Shown here: positions 35,976 to 45,794 of the stretch, piece after piece | How the letters are laid out: each line of letters starts with the position of its first letter | How positions within the stretch are numbered: the first letter of the stretch is position 1 | Assembly (NCBI RefSeq): GCF_014334335.1 | Contig: NZ_JACSEU010000001.1 | Span: 1 to 64,000 of the forward strand | Length of the DNA: 64,000 nt | Reading direction: 5' to 3' | Source: Treponema sp. Marseille-Q3903 | GTDB lineage: Bacteria > Spirochaetota > Spirochaetia > Treponematales > Treponemataceae | Notes under the pieces: model-generated | What the model was told of the DNA's origin: nothing | The model's input: only the letters and a program-made list of their open reading frames with translations | The model's database searches: none | Program-made: the position numbers and the translations under genes

Positions 35976-36650
35976 TTATCGTATATTTATATCGTAATAA
36001 CCGTTTGAATAATTTATATCGCAGATTCTTTCTTCATCAGTTTGAATTTCTTTATAATTATTTGCTTTCCTTTTTGTTATTTGAAATCCAGAGGCTGTCT
36101 CTGTTACAACATATTCTGAATATGGTTGCAGGATAAGTTTTACTGCATCAAAATAATCAACATCCTGAATATGCAACGAAATTTTGTGTGTTGGCAAAAC
36201 TTCGTATGTAATTGATTTTGATATTTTTTCTGATATTTTTTCCAGAATCGTAGAGATTGAACTCTCATAACTATTTACAGTAATTTTATTATTATTTGTA
36301 ACGTCAATTTTTACTTTTGAAACAATCCATAAAGATGTTGTTTTTGTAACAAACAGTTTGTTTGCATAAAGAAAAGCGTCAAAAATTTCATCAAAACTTT
36401 TCTCTTCATTATTTTGGGCAACATACAAAAAATTCCCCATCCCAACAACAGTATCATCACAGACAATCGATTTGCCACTGCGTATTGAAAGAACATAAAC
36501 AATATCTTTCAAGTCTTGATTATAAAATTCAAATGATTGCAAATCTTTCGCATGCAAAATCGAATTGAACAAAAGAAATAAAATAAAAAAACATGATTTT
36601 AGACTGCGGACACAGCCATTCGAGAACTGATCAATTATACTTTTTGACAT
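35976..36650 (-). CDS. Exported secretin-like (STN/N0-N1) domain protein
   Basis: The 224-residue product has a signal peptide-like segment at residues 18-34 (SCFFILFLLFNSILHAKD). The mature part starts with FEFYNQDLKDIVYVLSIRSG, typical of the N0 (STN) domain of secretins and TonB-linked receptors, followed by a second such domain (YFDAVKLILQPY, VVTETASGFQITKR). The outer-membrane beta-barrel of a true secretin is absent. It may be a truncated secretin or a periplasmic adaptor. It is the last host gene before the prophage. Confidence 0.6.
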   Translation of the reverse strand: MSKSIIDQFSNGCVRSLKSCFFILFLLFNSILHAKDLQSFEFYNQDLKDIVYVLSIRSGKSIVCDDTVVGMGNFLYVAQNNEEKSFDEIFDAFLYANKLFVTKTTSLWIVSKVKIDVTNNNKITVNSYESSISTILEKISEKISKSITYEVLPTHKISLHIQDVDYFDAVKLILQPYSEYVVTETASGFQITKRKANNYKEIQTDEERICDINYSNGYYDINIR

Positions 36651-36740
36651 AGTCGTATGCTAATTTAATTCCTAAAAAATATCAATATTTATTGAAGTTT
36701 CTCGCAATTATTTTTGAGTTTTATGATTTGAATTAAAATA

Positions 36741-36771
36741 AAAAAAAGACTCCTGAAATCAATCAGAAGTC
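36741..36771 (-). terminator. Original terminator of tRNA-Asn, displaced by the prophage
   Basis: Stem GACTcCTGA / TCAGaAGTC with one mismatch and a six-base loop, followed on the minus strand by seven T. It lies just outside the left att repeat and mirrors the terminator at 58641-58671. Confidence 0.6.
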
Positions 36772-36820
36772 TTAAGCGGCTGATGCAGGTTTTGAACCTG
36801 CGACACATGGATTAACAGTC
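36769..36820. repeat. Prophage attachment site, left (partial tRNA-Asn)
   Basis: This 52-bp sequence repeats 58668-58719 with a single mismatch (A at 36783 against C). It contains the 3' half of tRNA-Asn from the anticodon loop onward. It is the displaced bacterial end created by integration. Confidence 0.9.
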
Positions 36821-37469
36821 GTCACCAAGATTATATCAAAAGTATCCAGTGCTACTTCTTTCCCTATTTGATATCTTTATTTTATATCAGTATAAGGAAT
36901 TATGCAACTGACAGTTTTTGAATTACTTTGAGATGTTTTTATTTTACTACAATCTTTACTACAATCGTGTGTAAATCCATTACTACAAGAAAAAAAGGGG
37001 CCGTTAATTGCCGTTCGTTCCAGCCGTACTACGTACCGCTTCCACTCACTACACTTAGCGAAGTCTCAACGTTCCGTCTTCCAGAAAGGTAGCAAACAGA
37101 GTGCTCCTCATTCGCATAATTCCGCTACACTTCGTTCCGCTCCATTCTGCTCATTCGTTCACACACTGTTTGCATTTACTAGCAAGCTCGCATGTGGGCC
37201 TTTGTTCGGGCCAAGCAAGGAGCAATGCAAGCACAGTCAGCCCAGTCGCTTCGTGCATCTGCTTCGCAGTAGCACTACGCTTTGTGGTCTGCCTGTTTCC
37301 GCAGGCGGGCCCATAGTTGCAGTAAGCACTCTTTTTGCAGAAGCCGCCAAAAGTCAGCCTCGCGCTGTAAACTGGTCGTGAAAAAAATAATGTGTCTCCC
37401 GCGAGTGTCGCAACTTAAAACGGTGGGCACGCAAAAGGTTTCCCCCTTCCCCCCTGCCGCGGGGCACTG
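36821..37469. other. Non-coding left arm of the prophage
   Basis: No gene is supported in these ~650 bases. Frames present are short, lack ribosome sites and have low-complexity or Cys/His/Ser-rich translations. The sequence is rich in CTTCG/CGAAG-type short inverted words, as in the gap at 50814-51035. No repressor gene is present where one might be expected. Confidence 0.6.
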
Positions 37470-37510
37470 AACTGACCCCAAAAAGTTAGACACTTTTTGG
37501 AGGTTAGAAA

Positions 37511-37852
37511 ATGGGAGTTACAATTCCTTATCCAATTGACTTGAGAGTAAAGGTTTTGGCAGAATACAAGGCAGGAGTTGTCGGTTACAGAACTCTAGCA
37601 GCCAAATATGGACTGCAGCGAGATACCGTAAGGTATTGGGTTTTGCAACAAAGAACCGGCAGAGGATTGCCTGTGGAAACCAGAAACGAGATAATCATCG
37701 ATGATGAACAGAAGGATATTGAATACTACAAAACAGAAGCTGAATACTGGAAAGCTTATGCAAAGAAACTCGAAGCAATAAGGTTTCCAGAAAGTAAAAA
37801 AAAACAGCAATCGAAACAATCAAAGAATTACATAAAAAAGGATACAAAATAA
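37511..37852 (+). CDS. IS3-family transposase OrfA
   Basis: The 113-residue protein has the helix-turn-helix DNA-binding part of IS3 OrfA (VKVLAEYKAGVVGYRTLAAK, YGLQRDTVRYWV) and a coiled region with YYKTEAEYWKAYAKKLE. TTGGAGG stands before the ATG. An A9 run at 37796-37804 near its end allows -1 slippage into OrfB, the family's usual way to make the full transposase. Confidence 0.85.
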   Translation: MGVTIPYPIDLRVKVLAEYKAGVVGYRTLAAKYGLQRDTVRYWVLQQRTGRGLPVETRNEIIIDDEQKDIEYYKTEAEYWKAYAKKLEAIRFPESKKKQQSKQSKNYIKKDTK

Positions 37853-38679
37853 GCGTTCTTTGTAAGATTACAGGCATAAGCCGAGCAACATTTTATTATC
37901 AGAAAGATAACACAAGGAAAACTGACAAAGACCTTGAAACACTAGAGATAATAAAAATGCTGCCTGAAAAACAATTACGCTACGCTGGCGCTAAGGTAAA
38001 AGCTCATTACCTGAAACTCCAGTTTGGCATAAAAATGAATCACAAAAGGATTTTGAGGGTATCAAATCTGTATGGGATTCATGTAGAGAACCGTGTAAGA
38101 CGGTTTCCTAAGGGATATTATCAGACTTTGAAGGAGAATGATGCCAATCTGCCTAAGAATATCCTTAACAGGGAGTTTTCTGCAGATAAACCGTTGCAGA
38201 AGCTTGTGACAGATATCTCATACTTCAAAATAAAAAATGGATGGTTATTCCTTAGCGCAGTAATGGATTTATTCAACAATGAGATTCTGGCGTTCAGAAT
38301 GTCTAATCATGCTGATACAGAACTTGCTGTTGATACAATAAACAGTCTGTGTGACAAATGTAATATTTCTAATACTCTGATTCACTCGGATCAGGGAAAT
38401 ACTTATAAAGCGTCAGAATACAGAAAACTGTTGAACGAGAAAGGTTTTATTCAGAGCATGAGTCGGGTCGGTAACTGCTGGGATAATGCCTGTATGGAAC
38501 ACTTTTTCGGTACACTGAAAGCAGAGTCTGGATATTATAATGTTAGTAGACATGGCTTGCTTTCATATCAAATGATGGAAGAACTAATAACTGATTTTAT
38601 TCAGTTCTATAACAAGGACCGCATACAAAAAAAATTAGGCTGGAAATCACCAAAGACTTTCAGCCTAAAATGTGCGTAA
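37797..38679 (+). CDS. IS3-family transposase OrfB (DDE integrase), expressed by -1 frameshift
   Basis: The frame is open from the A9 slippery run and has no strong start of its own. It contains an HTH_21-type segment (KKGYKISVLCKITGISRATF), then the rve catalytic core: TDISYF (Asp), IHSDQGNTY (Asp) and CMEHFFGTLKAE (Glu). The length (~290 residues) is normal for the family and no internal stop is seen, so the element may be active. Confidence 0.85.
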
Positions 38680-38720
38680 CAACTGTCTAAAAAAATGGGG
38701 TCAGTTCAATATAACAATCT

Positions 38721-40154
38721 TTATTTTTGTATTCCTCTCCACTCAATTTTCACTGCCAGTCCCAGCCAGTACCTCTGCCCATTAGAACTCAGCCTCTTAA
38801 AACCTTTCTCACTCATCCTAAGCCCCAGCCACTTCTGTGACATAACCCGTTCATTATTTTTCGCACACCACTTAATGTAAGTCTCGTATAAAATCTTAGT
38901 ATGCAGTCTCCACTGCAAAGCTGCATCCAACTCAAGACAGTCATTCACAAAAGTTCCAACCGCATCCATATCCATTCGATATTCCTCATTTGCTTGGCGA
39001 ACCGCATCCGGATCTTCAAGGTCTTCCTTTTTCCACATCGCATATCCCTGAATCAGCCAGTTCAAAATCCCGCTATTCTCGGCAATCAGTTTTTCCGTAA
39101 GCTTCTTATCTCTTTGTTCCGGTAGTATAGTTACAGTAAAAGGAATCATCTTAATACGTCTCCAAATCCCGTTATCAGCACCACGGATTTTCGGCTTATG
39201 GTTTGTCGCCATAAAAATCTTAAAAGTTGGCTTAAAAGAAAAATACTCCCCATAAAGAAATCGAGCTGTCAATTCATCCTCACCAGTAACAGTTTTAATC
39301 AAGCTTTCGCTCAAAGGTTTTCCTTGTTCAATCTCACTCGTGGTAACAAGACGCGCACCTTTAAGACGTGCCAGGTCATTACTCTGTTCGCTGTTCTTCT
39401 TCATAAAAGTTTCAATCATCGTGCTTCTTGCATAGTCACCAAAAAGATGATGAAGCACATTCAAGAATGTAGATTTACCATTAGCTCCAGTTCCCCACAA
39501 AATAAATAGACACTGTTCGCTTACATCGCCACTTAATGCATATCCCATTGCTTTTTGAACAAAGTGAATTAAATCATTATCCTTATTAAAAATCTGCTGC
39601 AGAAAAAGATTCCAGGTCGGGCATTTAGCATCCTTCTGAAAAACAAAATTACTTTTATTTGTAATCAAATCTTTGTTGCTTGGGTCTCTTATTTTTTCAG
39701 TTCGTAAATTAATTGTCTGAGTCGGAGTATTAAAGAGGAGATGATCCTTATCCAACTCAAAATCTTCAACCTTCAAATCCTTACTCATTTTCAAAAGTCC
39801 AACCATTCCCTGAATGCGTCTGTAATTTTCACTTCTTACAAGATGCTTCTCAAAAAGAATCTTCAACTGTAAATCATCAATACTTCGCAAAGCCCTGTAC
39901 ATCTTGTGAATAAAGTCAATGCACATTTCTTCAACCCGTCCACGAGTATCAATCTGCCAGCAGGTTCCATTCCAGATTAAAAACTTATTCCAGGAAATAC
40001 AGTAACGGATTTTTTGAGAATATGCCTTAATAAAAAAATCTCTGTTAGTGATATCAGAAAACTGCATCTCACCGGCAATATAAAGATTTGTCTTTATAGT
40101 CCTAGCCAGCGAGTCAATTGATTTCTTTTCCATCTCTTCAAATTTTGAGCTCAT
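38721..40154 (-). CDS. P4/D5-type primase-helicase
   Basis: The 477-residue protein has a D5_N region, a superfamily-3 helicase core with Walker A GTGANGKST at residues 221-229, a following ARLKGARLVTTSEI motif and IFMATNHKP (sensor Asn), and a C-terminal winged-helix region. Such proteins open and prime phage or satellite DNA. The primase half found in P4 alpha is absent, so a host primase may be used. It is the last gene of the minus-strand prophage operon and overlaps 40151 by four bases. Confidence 0.85.
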   Translation of the reverse strand: MSSKFEEMEKKSIDSLARTIKTNLYIAGEMQFSDITNRDFFIKAYSQKIRYCISWNKFLIWNGTCWQIDTRGRVEEMCIDFIHKMYRALRSIDDLQLKILFEKHLVRSENYRRIQGMVGLLKMSKDLKVEDFELDKDHLLFNTPTQTINLRTEKIRDPSNKDLITNKSNFVFQKDAKCPTWNLFLQQIFNKDNDLIHFVQKAMGYALSGDVSEQCLFILWGTGANGKSTFLNVLHHLFGDYARSTMIETFMKKNSEQSNDLARLKGARLVTTSEIEQGKPLSESLIKTVTGEDELTARFLYGEYFSFKPTFKIFMATNHKPKIRGADNGIWRRIKMIPFTVTILPEQRDKKLTEKLIAENSGILNWLIQGYAMWKKEDLEDPDAVRQANEEYRMDMDAVGTFVNDCLELDAALQWRLHTKILYETYIKWCAKNNERVMSQKWLGLRMSEKGFKRLSSNGQRYWLGLAVKIEWRGIQK

Positions 40155-40522
40155 ACACGTTTCCTTATAAAGTTGTTTTCAACAGCAAGCCTGTACATGC
40201 TGATCATTTTCTTTTGAGAATCTTCAAAAGTTCCAAGCAGTCCTCCGTCTCCTTCGCAAAGTTCATCCCAATGGTCATAAAACAAAGTCAGAACATCAGG
40301 GCAAAGATAGAATCTCCCGATGTTCCACCAGGAAGCAAATTCATCTGCCTCAAAATTTGGCGGTAATCCATTTATCATTCTGATTTTTTTATATACATTT
40401 ACATCGTCACTGATTTTCTGAATAAAATCTTTTGAAACATCTCTCACCGATTCAGATAAAAACTCTTTAAGCTCTTTTTTCTTTTTCTTCTTCTTTTTTT
40501 CTTTCTCATCGTTCATAAACAA
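40151..40522 (-). CDS. Hypothetical phage protein with Lys-rich N terminus
   Basis: The 123-residue product starts with a poly-Lys/Glu stretch, then a helical soluble region (FIQKISDDVNVYKK, WWNIGRFYLCPDVLTLF). It overlaps the primase gene by four bases and the gene before by 17, so it belongs to one operon. The function is unknown; the basic head could bind nucleic acid. Confidence 0.6.
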   Translation of the reverse strand: MFMNDEKEKKKKKKKKELKEFLSESVRDVSKDFIQKISDDVNVYKKIRMINGLPPNFEADEFASWWNIGRFYLCPDVLTLFYDHWDELCEGDGGLLGTFEDSQKKMISMYRLAVENNFIRKRV

Positions 40523-40793
40523 ATACCCTCACAGAAATCCCACGTGCAGTCCTGTCATCATCAAAAATAACTTCCGGCCAGAAGCTCCACCAGCCGCTCT
40601 GGTCAATATCTTCCTCAGACTGCACATCATAAAAAATCACTCCACCTTCTTCATCTTTTACAACTGCAGGAAAAGTCACTTCTGATTCATCCGGTTTACG
40701 AGCTGCAATCGTTACAGTCTGATAGCCCGATAAATCACATTTTGTATCAATCAAAATCCTGAGCTTTGTTTTATTCTTATAAATACGTTTCAT
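40506..40793 (-). CDS. Phage protein resembling a BppU-like N-terminal domain
   Basis: The ATG at 40793 overlaps the stop of the preceding gene (ATGA). The 95-residue product has a beta-sandwich pattern (LRILIDTKCDLSGYQTVTIA, KPDESEVTFPA, GWWSFWPEVIF), similar to small baseplate/receptor-binding support domains. It probably works in the tail tip. Family assignment is by eye only. Confidence 0.5.
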   Translation of the reverse strand: MKRIYKNKTKLRILIDTKCDLSGYQTVTIAARKPDESEVTFPAVVKDEEGGVIFYDVQSEEDIDQSGWWSFWPEVIFDDDRTARGISVRVFVYER

Positions 40794-42084
40794 ATTCTGC
40801 ACTCCAAAGTTATTTCATCTGCAATCGGACAGAACAAAGTCACAACATTATTAGCTTCCCGAATCTTTCCGCGCAGCCAATCCCAAACGCTTATTACAGT
40901 CTGTACAGTTCTGAAGAATAAACGTGATGCAAACGGCAAAGCCTCAAAATCAACTTCATCAATAAAGCTACGGAAATTATCTCCAGAGCGAATAATCAAT
41001 TCTTTATCATCCACAACAGATTCTGGCAGTCTCTTGTAGTCCGCAACATGACTTGAAGAATCCAAAGCGTCGCCATTAGAGAATACAGAACGGATAATCA
41101 AAAGAAGCTGCTGTAGAGAATCAGAAAATGAACAACCATCAGAATATTCCTTCTTCATTCTATTAGAACGAGAGTTCCTGGCAGTAATTCCTTCCTGGTC
41201 CTCATGCCTTCTGAAAAAGAAACTTCTTTTATCAAAATCATCAGAAAAATTCTTGCTGTCGCTGGCAGTTCTGAAAATGTGATTAGAACTGAATCCAGCT
41301 GATGTTATAAGTCCATTTGAAGCCGTATTTCTTTTCCAGTTTGATTTTCTGGTATACAAAGCCGTAAGATTCCCCGAAGTAAGCATAGTCCTTTTCCAAA
41401 CAAGCTTTCTACTGTTACCAGTCGCAACTCTAACATTTCCAAGCACAGTTCTAGTATATGCAACAGATTCAATTTCATTTTCATATTGCATATAGATGCA
41501 CATTTCCCAATCAGAAAAAATATTTCTCTGCTGGCTGATAAAATCTGGTGAACTTATATAAGCAATCTGCGAAGCATAACAGAACGTCGCGCACGGCTCC
41601 AGTAGAAATAAGACATTGTAGTTTGTGCATCTTCAATTTCTCCGGTTGCAGTATAACCAAGTAAATCTGAATAAAGTCCAAATACAATCCTTTCCCCTGC
41701 AATTAGTTTACGAGTCAAAGCTACGTTAAAACTTTTCCAGCCATTACTTTGACCTCTAAGTGATATTTCATTAAAAGATACATTAAGACATTGAGTCAGT
41801 TCCCTATTTTCATTTGCTGCAAATACAACAGGAATAACCGGCTGATAATCTATTCCATAGTTATAGTCCCAATACCATTCAGAAGTTGGAGCATAGTAAT
41901 AATAGAAAATAGTTACAGAAGTTGAATTAGAGTTCTTTGGGCAAACAGCTCTGTAACCAAAAATATCATCTTCATCAACAATTTCACCTTCAATATCCTC
42001 ATATTCATCATCATCAATTTCAACTTCATGCCAGGTAAGAAAGTCAGTAGGATTTCTGTCGTTTCCAACAATAGAGTAACTCAT
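40790..42084 (-). pseudogene. Phage tail-region protein, frame-broken
   Basis: The first frame (41554-42084) starts MSYSIVGNDRNPTDF and ends in ARRSVMLRRLLI, which looks out of frame. A second frame, open from about 41640, reads CYASQIAYISSPDFISQQ and continues into the 40790-41503 product. Joined, they give ~430 residues. The change is in the -1 (or +2) direction near 41590-41640. The early part is acidic and aromatic and the later part rich in Ser/Arg. A tail or fibre protein is likely from position. Confidence 0.55.
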
Positions 42085-42085
42085 A

Positions 42086-42640
42086 TCAAGAACCGCTTAC
42101 AGTAATCTGCCAGTCAATCTGAAGGCTATCTGCAGAAGTCACATTTACTGCCGGAGTAATCTGAGCATAAGCCAGACATTTAGCAGCACTTGTGTTTCCA
42201 TTCATAAGTGCAACTTCATTGATACCGTTGGCATTCAAATCACCTGCAGCAAAGCTTGTTCTATAAAGAACAACATTCTGTCCGGAAGAACCAAAGGCTG
42301 CCTGAGTTTTTGGAAATGTAGAATCCAGCTTTTTGAAAGAACCTGTCGGAGTATTTACTCCTGTGTTGTTCTTAGGAGTAGAGCCGGTCCAGCCAGTACC
42401 AACTCTCATATAACCATTTGTAGAATCAACCTTATTCTGAGTAGGATTACTTACAAGTAAATCTGCAATCAAACCATCACCCTGACTTGTGATAGTATTG
42501 TGATGTTTGAAAATCATAGGTCGTTCTTTCATTCGGAGAAGGGAACGCCAGAACCCATTTTTAAAATATTTCACATTACCATTACAGTCACGAACAGTAA
42601 CCGTAACCAAGCCACGAACTTTTCCTTTACTTGAAATCAT
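42086..42640 (-). CDS. Phage tail-fibre-like protein
   Basis: The 184-residue product is rich in Gly, Ser, Thr and Asn with motifs such as MRVGTGWTGSTPKNNTGV and NANGINEVALMNGNTSA, common in short tail-fibre or receptor-binding proteins. It overlaps the 42637 gene by four bases. The function is assigned from composition and position between lysis and tail genes. Confidence 0.55.
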   Translation of the reverse strand: MISSKGKVRGLVTVTVRDCNGNVKYFKNGFWRSLLRMKERPMIFKHHNTITSQGDGLIADLLVSNPTQNKVDSTNGYMRVGTGWTGSTPKNNTGVNTPTGSFKKLDSTFPKTQAAFGSSGQNVVLYRTSFAAGDLNANGINEVALMNGNTSAAKCLAYAQITPAVNVTSADSLQIDWQITVSGS

Positions 42641-43212
42641 TTTATTAGTCCTCCAATAATTCCAAACACCAGCGACGTAATAACAACACCACCAGTACCA
42701 CCAATCAAAGCTCCATAAAAGAATTGATTCTTTTTCTTTTCAGCAGCTTCTTTTAACTTCTTGTTTTCCAATTCCAAGGCCAAGGCCAGCTTCTGTTTTT
42801 CCAACTGGTCAGCTCTCTCTTTTTCAAAAGCAAGCTCGCCACCAGTTTCCAGTAAAGCAGACTTAACTGCCTCTTGAGCCGTTCTCTCAATTTCTTCTTC
42901 TGCAATTTGCATAACTTCCTCAATCGTCAGTTCTCTGGCAGCGTTTTCGGAATCTTTCTTTTCCGTCGGCAATTGCATCGAGACTGAGCCATAAGATTCT
43001 GCAAGCTCACGAGCATCAGCACGCTCAATACGAGCAATCGCTTGGTCCCGTTTAGCCGCAGCTTTCGTGTTAATCTCATCCGTATCATCCTCCACATCGT
43101 CATGCCGAACTTGTTTCGGCATCTCCTTTACAAAGAGAACCGTGAATATTGCCACAAACACAGCTCCCAGCCAAACAAAGATTTTTTTAATCACTTCCCA
43201 AACTTTCTTCAT
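42637..43212 (-). CDS. Membrane-anchored coiled-coil protein of the lysis module
   Basis: I choose the ATG at 43212 because AAGGAAA precedes it; a longer frame would begin inside the holin-like gene. The 191-residue product has an N-terminal helix (IFVWLGAVFVAIFTVLFV), a long Glu/Lys/Ala coiled coil (~30-160) and a C-terminal glycine-rich helix (YGALIGGTGGVVITSLVFG). It resembles spanin-like or lysis accessory proteins. It overlaps the 43187 gene by 26 bases. Confidence 0.55.
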   Translation of the reverse strand: MKKVWEVIKKIFVWLGAVFVAIFTVLFVKEMPKQVRHDDVEDDTDEINTKAAAKRDQAIARIERADARELAESYGSVSMQLPTEKKDSENAARELTIEEVMQIAEEEIERTAQEAVKSALLETGGELAFEKERADQLEKQKLALALELENKKLKEAAEKKKNQFFYGALIGGTGGVVITSLVFGIIGGLIK

Positions 43213-43405
43213 CCGTTTCCTTCTTTGTAAACTTAAAGTCCTTAAACTTCTGAACCTCACGACCAGCAATCACAGCCATAGTAACCGTAAGCCATTCAGC
43301 TCCACCGATTATCCCAAAACATTTAAGCACAGTCGGAACAATGAAGATGACAAACTTCACGCTGAGCAGCTTTTCAATCAATCGTTGAAATCGAAAACTA
43401 ATCAT
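43187..43405 (-). CDS. Holin-like small membrane protein
   Basis: The 72-residue protein has two hydrophobic segments (VKFVIFIVPTVLKCFGIIG and AEWLTVTMAVIAG) and a charged C terminus (KFTKKETDEE), the usual plan of class II holins. It overlaps the endolysin gene by four bases. Holins open the inner membrane to let the lysin out. Confidence 0.6.
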   Translation of the reverse strand: MISFRFQRLIEKLLSVKFVIFIVPTVLKCFGIIGGAEWLTVTMAVIAGREVQKFKDFKFTKKETDEESLGSD

Positions 43406-43977
43406 CCTCTAGCTCCGTCAATTGCATTTCGAATCTGCTCAAACTGATAGTCAGCTCCAAACAAATCCACGTTATCATCACTGGCTTTCTGCAAAGCCTC
43501 TCTATCCAAGCCACGAACAATCACCCGGTAATCATTTGCCTGGTAATAAGGCTTCATATCAGAAAGAGAACGAAGCTCCGAATAAGGTTCCACACAGTTC
43601 AGAACAACATCACGGCCACAAACTCCAGCCACATGACAAACTTCATTTTCCTTGTAGATCCTGGATCCAAGTTTTCTGTCATAAAGTGTTATGAAGAAAG
43701 CTGCTTGAATATCATCCTTTTCAGGATTCTTCTTTGTGAAGTATTTTCTGAACAAGGCATCTGCAGTTACACGAATTGCACAGCCAGTTGCAAGCAACAC
43801 TGCCAGGCATACTGAACCTGAACAATCTGAACTAATCAAATTTTCCTTTCCGCTTTCATAACGAAGAAACTGCATCCGCCCAAGAAAGTAGCGGTAGCGT
43901 TCAGCTTCAGTCAGTCCTTCAACAATTTCTTTTTCAGCTTCAAGCATAAGCCTCATTTTTAAATTCGTAGTATCCAT
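43402..43977 (-). CDS. NlpC/P60-like endolysin
   Basis: The 191-residue protein has SSDCSGSVCLAVLLATG (catalytic Cys) near residue 51 and EVCHVAGVCGRDVV (catalytic His) near residue 112, the hallmark of NlpC/P60 peptidoglycan peptidases. It lacks a signal peptide, as expected with a holin. It lies two bases after the 43979 gene and overlaps the holin-like gene. Confidence 0.75.
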   Translation of the reverse strand: MDTTNLKMRLMLEAEKEIVEGLTEAERYRYFLGRMQFLRYESGKENLISSDCSGSVCLAVLLATGCAIRVTADALFRKYFTKKNPEKDDIQAAFFITLYDRKLGSRIYKENEVCHVAGVCGRDVVLNCVEPYSELRSLSDMKPYYQANDYRVIVRGLDREALQKASDDNVDLFGADYQFEQIRNAIDGARG

Positions 43978-43978
43978 C

Positions 43979-44305
43979 TCATATTCCTTTCACAATCAAA
44001 GTGATAATCGTAACGGCCACATTAAAGCAGGAAATAACACAGGCAATCACAGCCATGTTTCTTCCTGCTTTTCCATTATCAGCCTTGATATGTTCTTCAA
44101 GACGACGAGCAGTTGCACATACATTCGGATTAAACTGGCAGGCAGTACTTCTCGAATCAAGACAGTCCATTCTTTTTTCCACAGCTTTCTTAAATTCTTT
44201 CATTTCAGATCTGAATCCAGAAAGCTCAACCTGTAAGCCATTCATCGACTTAACCAACAATTCAATGTTTTCGATTTCTATCCCCCTTAAACTCTTGTTA
44301 CCCAT
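43979..44305 (-). CDS. XhlA-like coiled-coil membrane protein
   Basis: The 108-residue product has a helical coiled N-terminal part (ELLVKSMNGLQVELSGFRSE), a short Cys-containing segment, and a C-terminal membrane helix (NMAVIACVISCFNVAVTIIT). The layout fits hemolysin XhlA-type lysis partners. It overlaps the end of the tail gene by 19 bases. Confidence 0.55.
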   Translation of the reverse strand: MGNKSLRGIEIENIELLVKSMNGLQVELSGFRSEMKEFKKAVEKRMDCLDSRSTACQFNPNVCATARRLEEHIKADNGKAGRNMAVIACVISCFNVAVTIITLIVKGI

Positions 44306-45794
44306 ATTTCAGAAGATAAAGCATCTTCCTTTTTATATCTAAAAGTGAGTTCATCAATTCTCACTTTCTTAAATCCACTTTGAGCATTAAGCCGAATATC
44401 CATAAAAGCTCCCACACGGGCATGAATCAGCGGAAGATAAGTTGTCAGGTAATAGCCGCCTTTACAGTTGATACAGTCCTGAAGAAGATCTTTCGCACGA
44501 CGCTGGCAGAAAGGTTCATCTTCAAACAAATCATCAGACAGATATTTCGATGTTATGTTTTTTACAATCTGACCTTTAGCTGCAATCTCGTTATCGTCTT
44601 TTACAAAAATGCTATAGTTAGTTTCAGAAATAATTGCATGACCATAAATCGCAGCCTTATACAAACCAATCAGATCTCCATTTCGAGAAAGCTGCACAAT
44701 CGCTCTGTCTTTGTAAGTCGTAGTATCGTACTGCACAATTTCAAACGATGGTGTCATCGTCGGGCTTGACCCGGCGATCTGCATATCACGGACAAATTCT
44801 TCTTCACTGGTAATCTCATCCGCATACACAACATTCCTAGTTTTACCTTCATCATTCTTCGCCGTATAAATTGCCTGGTAATCGTTATCAGAAATGATTT
44901 TTCGAGAATCATCCGTAAACGGATAATAAGGCCTCATATCCTCGTCATACCAAACCGGCGCATCGCTATAACTCCAGAGCTCCTGGCGTTCAGTCTGTAC
45001 ATAGCGTGTATATTTCAAACGAATATTATTCGCATACTTATCATTGTTATTAAAAAATCTGTAATGAGTAATTTGAGTTTCGTCCAAAGTAAAATCAGAA
45101 TCTTCACTGTAATCATTTTCTGTATCATAAGGACTTTCTATAAAACTCAGAGTCAAATCCTTACCGCATTCCACAACAGCGTCATAAGCCTTAGCAAGAG
45201 CACAAAGCTCCTTCCATGCAGAACCAGCCACAACAACATAAGGAATGTCAAAAGGTAAAGAGCCGCAGTTAATCTCATTAGCACGAATCCCCCACGAGCC
45301 GCAATAATATGAACAAGAGATTTCTCCGGTTGCAGTCTGTCACAAACAACAGAGTGAACAACTGTTTGAGCATCTGTCCAGTTTCGCTGCAGCTTTGTGT
45401 CATCAAGCTTTGTACTCAAATCAATCAGATGTACCTTGGTAGTCTTATCAAGAAATCCAGTCTCCTGACTCTGAAATCCGCTATCATCCACAAACATATG
45501 AAAGCGGAAAAATGTATTAGTTCTGTCTCCAAAGCAATACCAGATCTGAACGCCTAGCCCTGGAACATATTCCGGATTCTTTTCGTTGTCATAAATGCCT
45601 TTCAAAAGAAGCTCGCCGCAGTTTACAATTCCACCAGCTTCCGTGTTATAAGAAGTTGCAACGCATTCAAGAATATCAGAGTCCGGAATATAAACATCGC
45701 CGCCACTAAGTTCCAGAACAATACGAACAAAAGGCCGAGCATCAGTATCGCAAATCTTTTTTTCAACTTCAGGCGGTAACTCGTAAAATCTCAT
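44287..45794 (-). pseudogene. Phage tail/baseplate hub-like protein, frame-broken
   Basis: The N-terminal frame starts at 45794 (MRFYELPPEVEKKI) and is sensible to LVHIIAARGG, after which it turns hydrophobic and ends at 45153. A second frame, in -1, reads WGIRANEINCGSLPFDIPYV and continues to 44287. The shift lies at a GGGGG run near 45291. Joined, the protein is ~500 residues. Position after the tail-tube-like gene suggests a distal tail or hub protein. It could be a real frameshift mutation or a homopolymer sequencing error. Confidence 0.6.

Larger units (their letters stand above)
37470..38708 (+). mobile_element. IS3-family (IS150-like) insertion sequence
   Basis: The 1,239-bp element has terminal inverted repeats starting TGAACTGACCCC on both sides, with AAAAAGTTAGACA inside the left one. 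It carries two overlapping frames typical of IS3. No clear target duplication is seen. It lies in the prophage left arm, so it arrived after integration or with the phage. Confidence 0.9.

Noticed and set aside
37101-37493. Short frames in the prophage left arm
   Set aside because: Low-complexity translations and no start signals on either strand; the area looks non-coding.
40790-42640. Diversity-generating retroelement acting on tail-fibre-like genes
   Set aside because: No reverse transcriptase gene and no template repeat were found in the window.
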